A DNA stretch of 64,000 nt from Desulfoscipio gibsoniae DSM 7213 (lineage in GTDB: Bacteria > Bacillota > Desulfotomaculia > Desulfotomaculales > Desulfallaceae): the NCBI RefSeq assembly GCF_000233715.2, contig NC_021184.1:1946001-2010000 (forward strand), in the 5' to 3' direction. Positions 17,101 to 26,616 of this stretch are shown here, piece by piece (the stretch's first letter is position 1; every line of letters begins with the position of its first letter). The notes under the pieces are model-generated. The model searched no databases, was not told the origin of the DNA, and saw nothing but the letters and a program-made list of their open reading frames with translations. The position numbers were made by a program, and so were the translations under genes.

Positions 17101-18426
17101 TTGAAGAAATATCACATTATAACGTTTGGATGTCAAATGAACGAGCACGATTCTGAGTTAATTGCCGGCATGCTGGAGAATAAAGGTTTTTTACCCGCAG
17201 AGAACCAACATGATGCCGATATAATTGTATTGAACACCTGTTGTGTGCGGGAAACAGCTGAGAATAAAGTGTTCGGCCTTTTGGGCAGGCTCGGCCAGCT
17301 AAAAAAGCAAAAGCCCCAGCTGATAATTGCAATGGGTGGGTGCATGAGCCAGCAAGAGCATATTGGCAAAAGGGTGAAGCAGCGTTTTAAGTATGTTGAT
17401 ATTGTGTTCGGTACTCACAATATCCACGCTCTGCCGGAACTAATAGACCGAGTGGAGAGCCAAAAAAAGCAGGTCATTGATATATGGCCCGACAGGAAAG
17501 ATATTTGCGAAGGTTTGTCGGTTAAACGCTTTCATGGTATTCGGGCCTGGGTTAATATTATGTATGGGTGCAATAATTATTGCACTTATTGCATAGTGCC
17601 TTACGTGAGGGGCAGGGAGAAAAGCAGACAGCCTGAGGCTATTATTAATGAAGTTGAGGAACTGGTGCGCCAGGGTTATCAAGAAGTAACCCTGCTGGGG
17701 CAAAATGTTAATTCATATGGTAAAGATTTAACGCTTAATATTGATTTTGCCGATTTACTGGTTAAAATAAGCGAAATAAAAGATCTAAATAGAATTCGAT
17801 ATATGACTTCTCATCCCAAGGACTTTTGTGATAAACTAATTATGACTATCTCAAGTTTACCTAAAGTATGCGAACACATCCATTTGCCTGTGCAGGCGGG
17901 AAGTAATCATATACTAAAAAAAATGAACCGGGGATATACACGGGAGTACTACTTGGAGTTGGTGGAAAAAATCAAAAAGGCAATGCCCGGTGTATCTTTA
18001 ACCACCGATATAATGGTGGGTTTTCCCGGTGAATCGGATGCGGATTTTACGGATACAGTTGAATTAATAAAGTATGTTGAGTTTGACAGTGCCTTTACCT
18101 TTATTTTTAACAAAAGGCAGGGCACCCCTGCGGCGAGTATGACGGATCAAGTTCCGGATGAGGTAAAAGTGGCCCGTATTGAGGAACTCATTGCTTTACA
18201 AAATGAAATAAGTCTACGTAAAAATAAGCTGGAAGTTGGTAGAACGCTTCCCTGCCTGGTGGAGGGACCGAGCAAAACAAATGCAGATTTAATGAGCGCG
18301 CGGACAAGAACCAATAAAATTGTTGTTTTCCGGGGTAAACAAGATATGGTGGGTATGCTGATGCCTTTAAGAATTACTGGATATGGTCTTACTCATCTTG
18401 AGGGAGAGGTTATCCCGGCGGAATAA
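17101..18426 (+). CDS. miaB: tRNA-2-methylthio-N6-dimethylallyladenosine synthase
   Basis: The radical-SAM methylthiotransferase has the N-terminal cluster cysteines in TFGCQMNEHDSE, LNTCCVRE and MGGCMSQ, the radical-SAM CxxxCxxC in CNNYCTYCIVPYVRG near residue 155, and a C-terminal TRAM domain. It adds the 2-methylthio group to i6A37 of tRNAs, after MiaA, which is also encoded in this window. Start choice: the TTG here (MKKYHIITFGCQM, 441 aa) matches the usual family start. It has an AAGATGGTGA-like site and fits the promoter. The ATG at 17077 would make a nearly leaderless mRNA. Confidence 0.9.
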   Translation: MKKYHIITFGCQMNEHDSELIAGMLENKGFLPAENQHDADIIVLNTCCVRETAENKVFGLLGRLGQLKKQKPQLIIAMGGCMSQQEHIGKRVKQRFKYVDIVFGTHNIHALPELIDRVESQKKQVIDIWPDRKDICEGLSVKRFHGIRAWVNIMYGCNNYCTYCIVPYVRGREKSRQPEAIINEVEELVRQGYQEVTLLGQNVNSYGKDLTLNIDFADLLVKISEIKDLNRIRYMTSHPKDFCDKLIMTISSLPKVCEHIHLPVQAGSNHILKKMNRGYTREYYLELVEKIKKAMPGVSLTTDIMVGFPGESDADFTDTVELIKYVEFDSAFTFIFNKRQGTPAASMTDQVPDEVKVARIEELIALQNEISLRKNKLEVGRTLPCLVEGPSKTNADLMSARTRTNKIVVFRGKQDMVGMLMPLRITGYGLTHLEGEVIPAE

Positions 18427-18444
18427 ATATATGGGGGTTATAAG

Positions 18445-18825
18445 ATGTCAATATTGGAAAAAGCCTATGAGCTGGGGCAGGAGATAGCGGCTTCCGAGGA
18501 ACTAAACAATATGAAAAACGCGGAGCAATCAATGATGGCGGATCCAGAGGCCCAGAGCATTATTCAGGAGTTTAATACTAAACAAAAACAATACCTGGAT
18601 ATGCAAAAGCAAGGTCAGCAATTAACAGATGCTCAAAAAAGTGAAGTGGCTGATTTGGAAAAGCGCATGCTGGACAATTCATTGATATATAGTTTTTTCC
18701 AGGCTCAGCAAAATTTTGAAAAAGTTTTAGAGGAAATTAATAATATTATTTCCAGTGCTATAACGGGTCAACAAGCCTCATGCAGCGATGAGTGTTGTTC
18801 TTCTTGCAGTGGCTGTGGTCACTAA
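18445..18825 (+). CDS. YlbF/YmcA family protein with cysteine-rich tail
   Basis: The 126-residue helical protein belongs to the YlbF/YmcA (DUF964) family: an ILEKAYELGQEIAASEEL start, a long amphipathic middle and QAQQNFEKVLEEINNII. The last 14 residues, CSDECCSSCSGCGH, hold six cysteines. In Bacillus, YlbF, YmcA and YaaT form a complex that steers RNase Y and binds 4Fe-4S clusters. By analogy the tail may bind a cluster, but this is inference. It lies 18 bp after miaB, inside the miaB transcript, and a terminator follows at once. The same miaB-ylbF-mutS order is known in related Firmicutes. Confidence 0.75.
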   Translation: MSILEKAYELGQEIAASEELNNMKNAEQSMMADPEAQSIIQEFNTKQKQYLDMQKQGQQLTDAQKSEVADLEKRMLDNSLIYSFFQAQQNFEKVLEEINNIISSAITGQQASCSDECCSSCSGCGH

Positions 18826-18830
18826 GCGGA

Positions 18831-18865
18831 AAAAACCCCGGCCTACTTGTGCCGGGTTTTTTTTT
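18831..18865 (+). terminator. terminator after ylbF
   Basis: CCCGGC (18837-18842) pairs with GCCGGG (18851-18856), with flanking A and T runs (nine Ts after). It closes the miaB-ylbF unit. Confidence 0.85.
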
Positions 18866-18930
18866 GAGGCGAATTGGACCCAAAACCGGTGCTGTATTAC
18901 AGATAGTGATCGAATGATTAATTTTCTTTA

Positions 18931-18939
18931 TGTTATAAT
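18931..18939 (+). promoter_or_regulatory. extended -10 promoter element for mutS
   Basis: TGTTATAAT is a full TGnTATAAT extended -10 about 20 nt before the mutS start. No -35 hexamer is recognisable at 16-18 nt upstream, which is acceptable for an extended -10 promoter. Confidence 0.45.
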
Positions 18940-18959
18940 ATTCCCAGGAGGGACATTGT

Positions 18960-21614
18960 GTGGCTTATACTCCAATGATGCAGCAATACTTACAAATTAA
19001 GCAAAATTATCAAAATTATATCCTTATGTTTCGTATGGGTGATTTTTATGAAATGTTTTTTGATGATGCACTCGTTGCTTCCAAAGATTTAGAAATCGCA
19101 TTAACTGCCCGTGACGGGGGTGGTGGCGAAAAGGTACCCATGTGTGGTGTGCCTCATCATGCTGCCCAGTCCTATATAGCCCGGCTTATTGAAAAAGGCC
19201 ACCGGGTGGTTATATGCGAACAAGTTGAGGATCCCAGGCAGGCCAAGGGGCTGGTAAAAAGAGAGGTGACTAGAATTGTCACCCCTGGTACTGTAATGGA
19301 AGGGCAGTGCCTGGATGATAAAAAAAATAATTACCTGGTAGCGGTGCTGGCGGAAGACAATGGTTGTGGGCTGGCCTTTTGTGATATTTCAACAGGTTTG
19401 TTCTGGGTTACGCAATTTACCGGCATCAACGCTTATCATGAAATGACCGATGAACTGCATCGACTGCAGCCCGCCGAGTTGTTGTTGCCGCGCAGCTATA
19501 AATGTGATTTGCCCAAAAGGCTGGCTGGAATTGCGAATGTGCTGATAACCCCGATTGATGACGATTTATTTACATCGGAAGCGGCCAGAAATGCAATGGA
19601 ACGTCAGTTTGGTGATAATTGGCTGGAAACAGGTATAGATCATCTGATTTTTGGATTGCGTGCTGCTGGAGTTATATTGTTATACCTGCTGGACACTCAG
19701 AAAAGAAGTCTGCATCAAATTAACAGGCCCCGGATATACAATACTAATCAATATATGAAAATAGACGCGGTGTCAAGGCGTAATTTGGAACTGACAGGTT
19801 CAATAAAAGATGGAATGCGCTGGGGTACACTTATCTGGGTACTTGATTATTCAAGCACGGCTATGGGAGGCCGGTTGTTGAAACAGTGGATTGAACAACC
19901 ACTGTTGGATACGGTAATAATAAACAAACGTTTGGATGCAGTGGAGGAATTATTAAATAATTTAATTTTGCGTAAACAGATCAAGGAGGCTCTAAAACAA
20001 GTTTATGATTTAGAACGGTTGGCGGGACGGGTTGCATACGGCAGTGCCAACGCCAGGGATTTACTGGCATTAAGGAAATCCTTTGATCTTTTACCCGCAA
20101 TTAAGGGATTGATTAGCGATGTGCATGCTAAATTACTAGTTGATATAATAGGCTTACTAGATGATATGTCTGATATAAATGAGTTGTTGCATGAAGCGCT
20201 GGTTGATGATCCCCCGATGCAAATCAGAGAAGGTGGTATTTTTAAAACTGGCTATCATCCCGAGGTAGATCGCCTGCGTACGGCTAGTCGTAACGGCAAA
20301 GACTGGCTTGCCCGGTTGGAGTCCGAAGAACGGCAAAGGACGGGTATTAAATCCCTAAAGGTAGGTTACAATAAAATATTTGGCTATTACTTAGAGGTTA
20401 CTAAAGCCAACTTATCTCAAGTGCCTGATCATTATATACGTAAACAAACTCTTGTTAATGCAGAGCGGTTTATTACCAACCAGTTAAAAGAGTATGAAGA
20501 CATGATTATGGGCGCGGAAGACCGGCTGATGCAACTGGAATTCCAATTGTTTGGTGAAATTAGGCAAAAAGTGGCCGATGAATTGCTCCGCATGCAGAAT
20601 GCTGCCAGAAAACTGGCTATTTTAGATGTTCTGGTTTCCCTGGCTGAGGCGGCAGAACGGTCAAATTTAGTAAGGCCTGTTGTTAATACTGATAAAAAAA
20701 TAGTTATTCGGGATGGCAGGCATCCAGTGGTGGAGCGAGTATTGAATGCGGGCAATTTTGTGCCTAACGATACATATATGGATGAAAACAGCACATTTAT
20801 ATTACTCACAGGGCCCAATATGGCCGGAAAAAGTACATATATGCGCCAGGTAGCATTGATTATATTAATGGCGCAATTGGGGAGCTTTGTGCCTGCAACC
20901 GAAGCTGAAATAGGTTTGGTAGACTATATATTTACTCGCATCGGTGCGGCGGACGATTTGGCCGGTGGCCGCAGTACGTTTATGGTTGAAATGAGCGAGT
21001 GTCGAGATATTGTTAATAATGCCACCCCAAATAGTTTAATAATTATGGATGAAGTCGGCAGGGGCACAAGCACATACGACGGTATAAGTATTGCCAGGGC
21101 TCTGGTAGAATACATCCACGATATAATTGGGGCAAGAACGCTTTTTTCTACCCATTACCACGAATTAACTGATTTGGACAGTTTGCCCGGGGTGGTTAAT
21201 TGTACTGTCAGTGTCCATGAAGAAAACGATGAGATAATTTTTTTAAGAAAGGTGTTACCCGGTAAGGTAGACAAAAGTTATGGTATCCAGGTGGCTCGGC
21301 TAGCCGGCCTGCCTGAGAAGGTTTTAAAGCGAGCCCAGGATGTCCTGCGCAGGATGGAAATTCGCAGTGGCGGTGCAGGTGGTGCTGTGACACATCACAT
21401 TGAAAAAAACGATATGGTTACGACCGGTTGTAAAGAACAATGTGCCCACTGTCGGGAAAAACTATTGCTCGGGGAACTGGCAAAAATAAATGTGATGCAA
21501 ATAACCCCACTGGAAGCGATAAACTTATTACATGAATGGACGGAAAAAATTAAAAATGAAGTGGATACAGGGGGTAATTTATTGAAGGAGATTAATGTAA
21601 GTTCAGAGAATTGA
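18960..21614 (+). CDS. mutS: DNA mismatch repair protein MutS
   Basis: The 884-residue MutS1 has the mismatch-binding Phe-x-Glu in RMGDFYEMF (about residues 23-31), the Walker A motif GPNMAGKST near residue 617, the Walker B/signature DEVGRGTSTYDG near 700 and STHYHELT. It binds mismatches as a dimer and recruits MutL. The start is GTG behind AGGAGGG. The C-terminal region contains an extra CAHC-type pair (EQCAHCREKLLLGELA). It heads a run of genes (hydantoinase-like, HDAC-like, mutL, methyltransferase, miaA, hfq) with small gaps, probably co-transcribed. Confidence 0.95.
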   Translation: MAYTPMMQQYLQIKQNYQNYILMFRMGDFYEMFFDDALVASKDLEIALTARDGGGGEKVPMCGVPHHAAQSYIARLIEKGHRVVICEQVEDPRQAKGLVKREVTRIVTPGTVMEGQCLDDKKNNYLVAVLAEDNGCGLAFCDISTGLFWVTQFTGINAYHEMTDELHRLQPAELLLPRSYKCDLPKRLAGIANVLITPIDDDLFTSEAARNAMERQFGDNWLETGIDHLIFGLRAAGVILLYLLDTQKRSLHQINRPRIYNTNQYMKIDAVSRRNLELTGSIKDGMRWGTLIWVLDYSSTAMGGRLLKQWIEQPLLDTVIINKRLDAVEELLNNLILRKQIKEALKQVYDLERLAGRVAYGSANARDLLALRKSFDLLPAIKGLISDVHAKLLVDIIGLLDDMSDINELLHEALVDDPPMQIREGGIFKTGYHPEVDRLRTASRNGKDWLARLESEERQRTGIKSLKVGYNKIFGYYLEVTKANLSQVPDHYIRKQTLVNAERFITNQLKEYEDMIMGAEDRLMQLEFQLFGEIRQKVADELLRMQNAARKLAILDVLVSLAEAAERSNLVRPVVNTDKKIVIRDGRHPVVERVLNAGNFVPNDTYMDENSTFILLTGPNMAGKSTYMRQVALIILMAQLGSFVPATEAEIGLVDYIFTRIGAADDLAGGRSTFMVEMSECRDIVNNATPNSLIIMDEVGRGTSTYDGISIARALVEYIHDIIGARTLFSTHYHELTDLDSLPGVVNCTVSVHEENDEIIFLRKVLPGKVDKSYGIQVARLAGLPEKVLKRAQDVLRRMEIRSGGAGGAVTHHIEKNDMVTTGCKEQCAHCREKLLLGELAKINVMQITPLEAINLLHEWTEKIKNEVDTGGNLLKEINVSSEN

Positions 21615-21653
21615 TAATTTTAAAGGTTTGATACGGGTCGGGGGTGTATAGAT

Positions 21654-23339
21654 ATGTATATTGGTATTGATGTAGGGGGCACTAGTACCAACGCGGTACT
21701 TTTGGATGATGGTTTGGTTAAAGCTTCTGCCACAGTGCCCAGTAGGGATGATATCATTACCTCTTTAATGGAAGCGCTTGATAGAATTATGAAAGGTGTG
21801 CCTGCAGAATTAATCGAACGGGTTGTTTTTAGCACTACTTTAATTACGAATTTAATTGCGGAGAAAAAATATGACCCTGTGGGCATTATTCTGATACCCG
21901 GACCCGGTTTAAGCCATGTGCATTATCAGTATAACACCGATACCTTATTTATTTCTGGTGCCATGGATTACAGGGGGCGGGAAATTATGCCCCTGCGTGA
22001 TCAGGAAATAGCAAATGCAATTAGTTGTTTAAGCACTAAGGGATATAAAAAGGTAGCCGTGGTGGGCAAATTTTCCTCGCGAAACAATAAACATGAAAAA
22101 GAGGTTGCCTCGAGGATAAAATCTTTACACCCGGACTGGCACGTGGAAATGGGACACCAGGTGGCCGGTCAGCTGAACTTTCCGCGGCGTGTAGTTTCCA
22201 CCATGCTGGCCTGTGCCACCAGGGACAAATATTCCTTTTTTGTGGAGTCGGTTCAGGCTGCTCTTAACAGGCGGGGTGTTGAGGGTTTAGTATATATACT
22301 CAAAGCGGACGGCGGCACAATGCCGTTAAGCAAGGTAACCGGTGTACCTATAGAAACAATTTTCAGCGGGCCGGCGGCCAGCACCCTGGGTGTTCAGGCA
22401 CTAATACCACCCGGGGAAACAGCGGTGGTGGTGGATATAGGTGGTACCACTACTGATCTGGCCTTGATTTTAAGCGGTCAGCCTCTACTTTCCTCTAGAG
22501 GCGCTCCGGTTTACGATCAGCTTACCCAGGTTCGGGCCCTGGCAGTTAAATCCGTGGCTGTTGGTGGGGACAGTATAGTAGAGCGGGTGGGCAAAGAGAT
22601 TTTGGTATATTCTGAAAGACTGGGGGCGCCTTTCTGCTTGGGCGGGCCAATGCCCACACCAACAGATGCATTAAGGGTGCTGGGACTTACTAGATTGGGC
22701 AATGCCAAGAAAGCCTTGGAGGCTATGGATATGCTGGGCCAGCCGCTGGGTATGAGCCATAGTGAAGTGGCACAAAGAATAATTAATATGGTTATAGACC
22801 TGGTTGTGCAGGAGATAGAGGCCATTTTCAAACAGTGGGAGCAGGAACCGGCGTACCGCGTCTGGGAGGTATTACAAAAGCGTAAGGAGCGTCCCAATAT
22901 GGTTGTAGGGGTGGGCGGTGCCGCGTCTGGTTTTATCACCCAGATAGCAGCTAAAATAGGCGCAAACCCGGTGATCCCACCTTATGCTCAGGTGGCGAAT
23001 GCCATAGGGGCTGCGGTGGCGGTGCCTACTTTACAGGTCAACCTGCGGGCGGATACCGAACAGGGCTATTATACAATTGAGCAAGAGGGTTATCAGGGGA
23101 AAATAGAAAAAGACCCCTTTACTGAAGAGGATGCCCTGCTTTTAGCCGGTGAATGGCTTAAAAAAAGGGCGGAAAAGTATGGATTAAACCAAGCGGTGGA
23201 AAAAAAGGAATTTACCCGACGGGATGTGTTTACAATGGTACGCAACTGGATTACCACCGGAAGAATATATGATATAAGCGTACAGACACCCAGGGGTATT
23301 ATTGGCCATATTGGAGCAAGGGGTGGGTTTAGTGATTAA
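21654..23339 (+). CDS. hydantoinase/oxoprolinase family protein (HyuA-type)
   Basis: The 561-residue protein has an ASKHA-type N-terminus, MYIGIDVGGTSTNAVLLDDG, the FSTTLITNLIAE segment, and an internal second phosphate-binding motif AVVVDIGGTTTDLALI near residue 260. These are hallmarks of HyuA-type ATP-dependent amide-ring hydrolases (hydantoins, 5-oxoproline, acetone or acetophenone carboxylases). No HyuB partner is present, so the substrate cannot be named. Its stop overlaps the HDAC-like gene's start by 8 bp, a strong sign that the two proteins work together. It lies between mutS and mutL. Confidence 0.75.
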   Translation: MYIGIDVGGTSTNAVLLDDGLVKASATVPSRDDIITSLMEALDRIMKGVPAELIERVVFSTTLITNLIAEKKYDPVGIILIPGPGLSHVHYQYNTDTLFISGAMDYRGREIMPLRDQEIANAISCLSTKGYKKVAVVGKFSSRNNKHEKEVASRIKSLHPDWHVEMGHQVAGQLNFPRRVVSTMLACATRDKYSFFVESVQAALNRRGVEGLVYILKADGGTMPLSKVTGVPIETIFSGPAASTLGVQALIPPGETAVVVDIGGTTTDLALILSGQPLLSSRGAPVYDQLTQVRALAVKSVAVGGDSIVERVGKEILVYSERLGAPFCLGGPMPTPTDALRVLGLTRLGNAKKALEAMDMLGQPLGMSHSEVAQRIINMVIDLVVQEIEAIFKQWEQEPAYRVWEVLQKRKERPNMVVGVGGAASGFITQIAAKIGANPVIPPYAQVANAIGAAVAVPTLQVNLRADTEQGYYTIEQEGYQGKIEKDPFTEEDALLLAGEWLKKRAEKYGLNQAVEKKEFTRRDVFTMVRNWITTGRIYDISVQTPRGIIGHIGARGGFSD

Positions 23340-24690
23340 TAAGAAAACCGGCTTAATCTTTTTCCCGGCGTTTGACTGGGCTATATCTCCTACTCACCCC
23401 GAAAGGGAGGAAAGATTGCTTTATACCCGTGATCAAATTTTTGAAGAGGGTGTAATGGATTTGCCCCAGATTCATGAATATGCTCCCCGTTTGGCCTCTT
23501 TGCATGATGTATCAAGGACGCATTTTTGCGTGCCCCGGGTGCAAAGCCAGGTGACAGAGGCCCATTTAATTGCCGCTGGGTCTACACTGCAGCTGGGCGA
23601 CAGTGTTGTTAGTGGGGAAATAAAGAACGGATTTGCCATGGTTCGTCCGCCGGGTCACCATGCTATGCGTGTTGTTCATGGCAATCGCGGGTTCTGCAGT
23701 ATTAACAACGAAGCTATTCTTGTGGAGTACCTGCGCCGTCGTCATGGTATTAGGAAAATTGCTATTGTAGACTCTGATGCCCATCATGGTGATGGTACCC
23801 AGGATCTCTTTTACCATGACCCCGATGTATTGTTTATTTCATTTCACCAGGACGGGCGCACCATTTTCCCTGGTACTGGTTTTACCAATGAATTAGGTGG
23901 TCCCGGAGCCTATGCAAGAACATTAAATGTACCTTTGCCCCCGGGTACCGCAGACGAGACTTTTATGTACGTGGTGGATAACTTGGTATTACCTGTGGTT
24001 AAGGACTTTCAACCGGAAATTATTATCAATTCAGCGGGGCAGGATAATCACTATACCGACCCGCTGGGCAGTATGAGGTTTACTGCCAGGGCCTATGCTG
24101 ATTTTACAAAAAAGTTAAAGCCCCACCTGGCTGTGTTGGAGGGTGGATATGCTATTGAAACCGCTCTGCCCTATATTAACCTGGCTATTATCCTAGCTCT
24201 AGCTGATGTAGATTATTCTTATGTAATGGAACCTGATTACTGGCCGGGGAGATTTAAGGAAAGCCCGGAAAAAACAGCACAGGTGCATCGTATGGTTGAA
24301 CAATTGCTGGAATCCTGGGCCAATAGAGATAAAGTTGATATACCAAAGATATTTGGTGTGGGTAAATATTACCAGCGCAAGAAGTTTATTTACTACGATA
24401 CTGACTATATTGAAGAAGAACAGATTGAGAAAGTGCGCATGTGTGCCGATTGTCCCGGTTATATAATTATTGAATCCCGTGCTGAAAGGGGATACCGGGC
24501 GCCGGTCAGGATTTATGCTGTTTCCATACCTTTTCAGGCCTGTCATTCATGTCAGAGCGAAGCTTATGATGTCTACGAACAGGCTAAAAAACAAGGGGAA
24601 TGCGATTATATTTATATGCAAGATAAATCCACAGATACCTGCATTACTTATGAGAAGGATAAGGGGCAGGAGTGGGTATCGGAAGGGTAA
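23332..24690 (+). CDS. HDAC-like deacetylase (acetylpolyamine amidohydrolase/AcuC superfamily) with C-terminal Cys motif
   Basis: The 452-residue product has all catalytic residues of class I/II deacetylases: RPPGHHA near residue 108, the zinc ligands in VDSDAHHGDG near 147 and in SAGQDNHYTDPLG near 232, and EGGYAIE near 270. It hydrolyses an N- or O-acetyl or amide bond with zinc. Beyond the catalytic domain lies a roughly 110-residue extension with paired cysteines (MCADC near 370, CHSC near 404) that may bind metal. The GTG start follows AAGGGGTGG and overlaps the HyuA-like stop by 8 bp; longer starts lack a ribosome site. The true substrate is unknown; small acylated amides are as likely as proteins. 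Confidence 0.82.
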   Translation: MINKKTGLIFFPAFDWAISPTHPEREERLLYTRDQIFEEGVMDLPQIHEYAPRLASLHDVSRTHFCVPRVQSQVTEAHLIAAGSTLQLGDSVVSGEIKNGFAMVRPPGHHAMRVVHGNRGFCSINNEAILVEYLRRRHGIRKIAIVDSDAHHGDGTQDLFYHDPDVLFISFHQDGRTIFPGTGFTNELGGPGAYARTLNVPLPPGTADETFMYVVDNLVLPVVKDFQPEIIINSAGQDNHYTDPLGSMRFTARAYADFTKKLKPHLAVLEGGYAIETALPYINLAIILALADVDYSYVMEPDYWPGRFKESPEKTAQVHRMVEQLLESWANRDKVDIPKIFGVGKYYQRKKFIYYDTDYIEEEQIEKVRMCADCPGYIIIESRAERGYRAPVRIYAVSIPFQACHSCQSEAYDVYEQAKKQGECDYIYMQDKSTDTCITYEKDKGQEWVSEG

Positions 24691-24696
24691 TGAAAA

Positions 24697-26601
24697 ATGC
24701 CTAGAATTTTTTTATTGAATGAATCTACCGCCTGCCGCATTGCGGCAGGCGAAGTGATTGAACGACCTGTTTCTATTGTTAAAGAGTTGGTGGAAAATTC
24801 ACTGGATGCCGGGGCCGATCGGATTAATATAGCTATTACCGCTGGGGGCATCGAAGCTATTGAGGTGGTTGATAATGGATGCGGAATAAGCCAGGAGGAC
24901 ACCCCCCTGGCTTTTCAGCGTCACGCCACAAGTAAAATTAAAAGCGCTGCGGACTTGGATGATATTAAAACTTTGGGCTTCAGGGGGGAAGCGCTGCCCA
25001 GTATTGCCGCTGTGGCTCGTCTATCTATAAAAACAAGGGTGCCGGAAAAAAACGAAGGCTATCAAATGGTCATAAAGGGCGGCCAAGTACAGCAAAAGGG
25101 ACCGACCGGCTGTCCGGTTGGTACAATGATTAGTGTGCAGGATATTTTTTTTAACACGCCCGCACGCCGTAAACATTTGAAGTCTAAATCCACAGAAGGT
25201 GGGCTTATTACCGATTTGGTTTATAAATTGGCACTCACAAGACCTCAGGCCAAATTTGCTTTTAAACATAACGGAAGGGAGATTTTCCGTTCCCCGGGTT
25301 CCGGTAAAATGATGGATGTGCTGGCATCGGTTTATGATGTGCGTACTGCGAACATGATGCTGGCGGTTAATGGCCATGAAGACGGTGTTAAACTGGAAGG
25401 TTTTATAAGTAAACCCGAAATAAGTCGCAGTACACGTCAGCAAATAACAGTAGCGGTGAATGGTCGTATAGTGCGTAACGCAGCCGTCAATATGGCCCTT
25501 GAGGAAGCATACCGGGGTAAGTTGACTGTCGGTCGCTACCCAGTGGCGGTTTTGTTAATTTGGCTTCCGCCGGACAAAATAGATGTTAACGTACACCCGG
25601 CTAAAATGGAAATAAAAATGGAAAATGAAGAGCAAATAAAGTCACTGGTTACCACTGTGACTGGTAGAGCTTTAAGGAAAACTGATCTAATCCCACGTCA
25701 GACAAAATTGCCTCCCAGCAGCGAGCCATATAAACTGCATTTTCCTTCACCCGGGGCTCAATATACATTGCCCCAAAGGAGCATCACCAGTGTGCATATA
25801 GATAAGGGTGAAGCAAATGATGTCGGGGTGGTGCAAAATGTTACGGCGAAAGTTTCAACCGTGCCTGATTTACATAATACCACTGTCCGGCAGCAATCTA
25901 CAGGCCCTGCATTAAGTGCTGATAGTAAAAAAAAATCAGCCAACTCCCAGGAATCAGTAACAAGTGTTATTATCTCATCTGCACAGTTGGCTGAAGTGGA
26001 TGGGGATTACAAAAAATATCCAGAATTTCCGGATTTGCAAGTTATTGGGCAGCTAATGAATGCTTACATTTTGGCGCAGACAAGGGATGGATTATTTATT
26101 GTCGATCAACATGCCGCCCATGAGCGAATTATGTATGAAAAATATTTCTGTAATTTGATTACCACCGCACCGGAAGTGCAATACTTGCTGACACCAGAGA
26201 ATATCAATTTGAGATTCCATGAAAAAGAGCTACTCAAGGAATATCGGGATAATTTGCAGGCCGTCGGATTTGTTTTTGAAGACTTTGGGCAGGATAGTTT
26301 TTTGCTGCGTGGTATACCGGCGGATTTCTCCCCAGGCCAGGGTGAAGTATTAATAGCCGATGTGGTAGAGGCTATTATGGAGCGCGGAAGGGCCAGTGAC
26401 GCTGAAAATAAGCACGCATTAGCAGCTCTTTTGGCGTGTAAAGCGGCTATTAAGGCAGGAGAAAGGCTTTCTATGGAAGCCATGCAAATTCTAATTGCGC
26501 GATTGGCTGTAGCCGATGAACCATATACCTGCCCCCATGGCCGTCCTACTGTAGTTTCCTTCACCCGCCGGGAGTTGGATGTTATGTTTAAACGAACTTA
26601 A
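24697..26601 (+). CDS. mutL: DNA mismatch repair protein MutL
   Basis: The 634-residue MutL has the GHKL ATPase motifs ELVENSLDAGADRI, DNGCGI and TLGFRGEALPSIAAVA in the first 110 residues. It has a variable linker around 330-440 and an endonuclease-type C-terminal domain with DQHAAHERIMYE near residue 469, ACKAAIKAGE and CPHGRPT. The presence of DQHA(x)2E(x)4E means it nicks DNA itself, as expected in bacteria lacking MutH. It starts 6 bp after the HDAC-like gene and probably is co-transcribed with mutS although two unrelated genes lie between them. Confidence 0.95.
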   Translation: MPRIFLLNESTACRIAAGEVIERPVSIVKELVENSLDAGADRINIAITAGGIEAIEVVDNGCGISQEDTPLAFQRHATSKIKSAADLDDIKTLGFRGEALPSIAAVARLSIKTRVPEKNEGYQMVIKGGQVQQKGPTGCPVGTMISVQDIFFNTPARRKHLKSKSTEGGLITDLVYKLALTRPQAKFAFKHNGREIFRSPGSGKMMDVLASVYDVRTANMMLAVNGHEDGVKLEGFISKPEISRSTRQQITVAVNGRIVRNAAVNMALEEAYRGKLTVGRYPVAVLLIWLPPDKIDVNVHPAKMEIKMENEEQIKSLVTTVTGRALRKTDLIPRQTKLPPSSEPYKLHFPSPGAQYTLPQRSITSVHIDKGEANDVGVVQNVTAKVSTVPDLHNTTVRQQSTGPALSADSKKKSANSQESVTSVIISSAQLAEVDGDYKKYPEFPDLQVIGQLMNAYILAQTRDGLFIVDQHAAHERIMYEKYFCNLITTAPEVQYLLTPENINLRFHEKELLKEYRDNLQAVGFVFEDFGQDSFLLRGIPADFSPGQGEVLIADVVEAIMERGRASDAENKHALAALLACKAAIKAGERLSMEAMQILIARLAVADEPYTCPHGRPTVVSFTRRELDVMFKRT

Positions 26602-26616
26602 CCGGAGGGACTTTAC

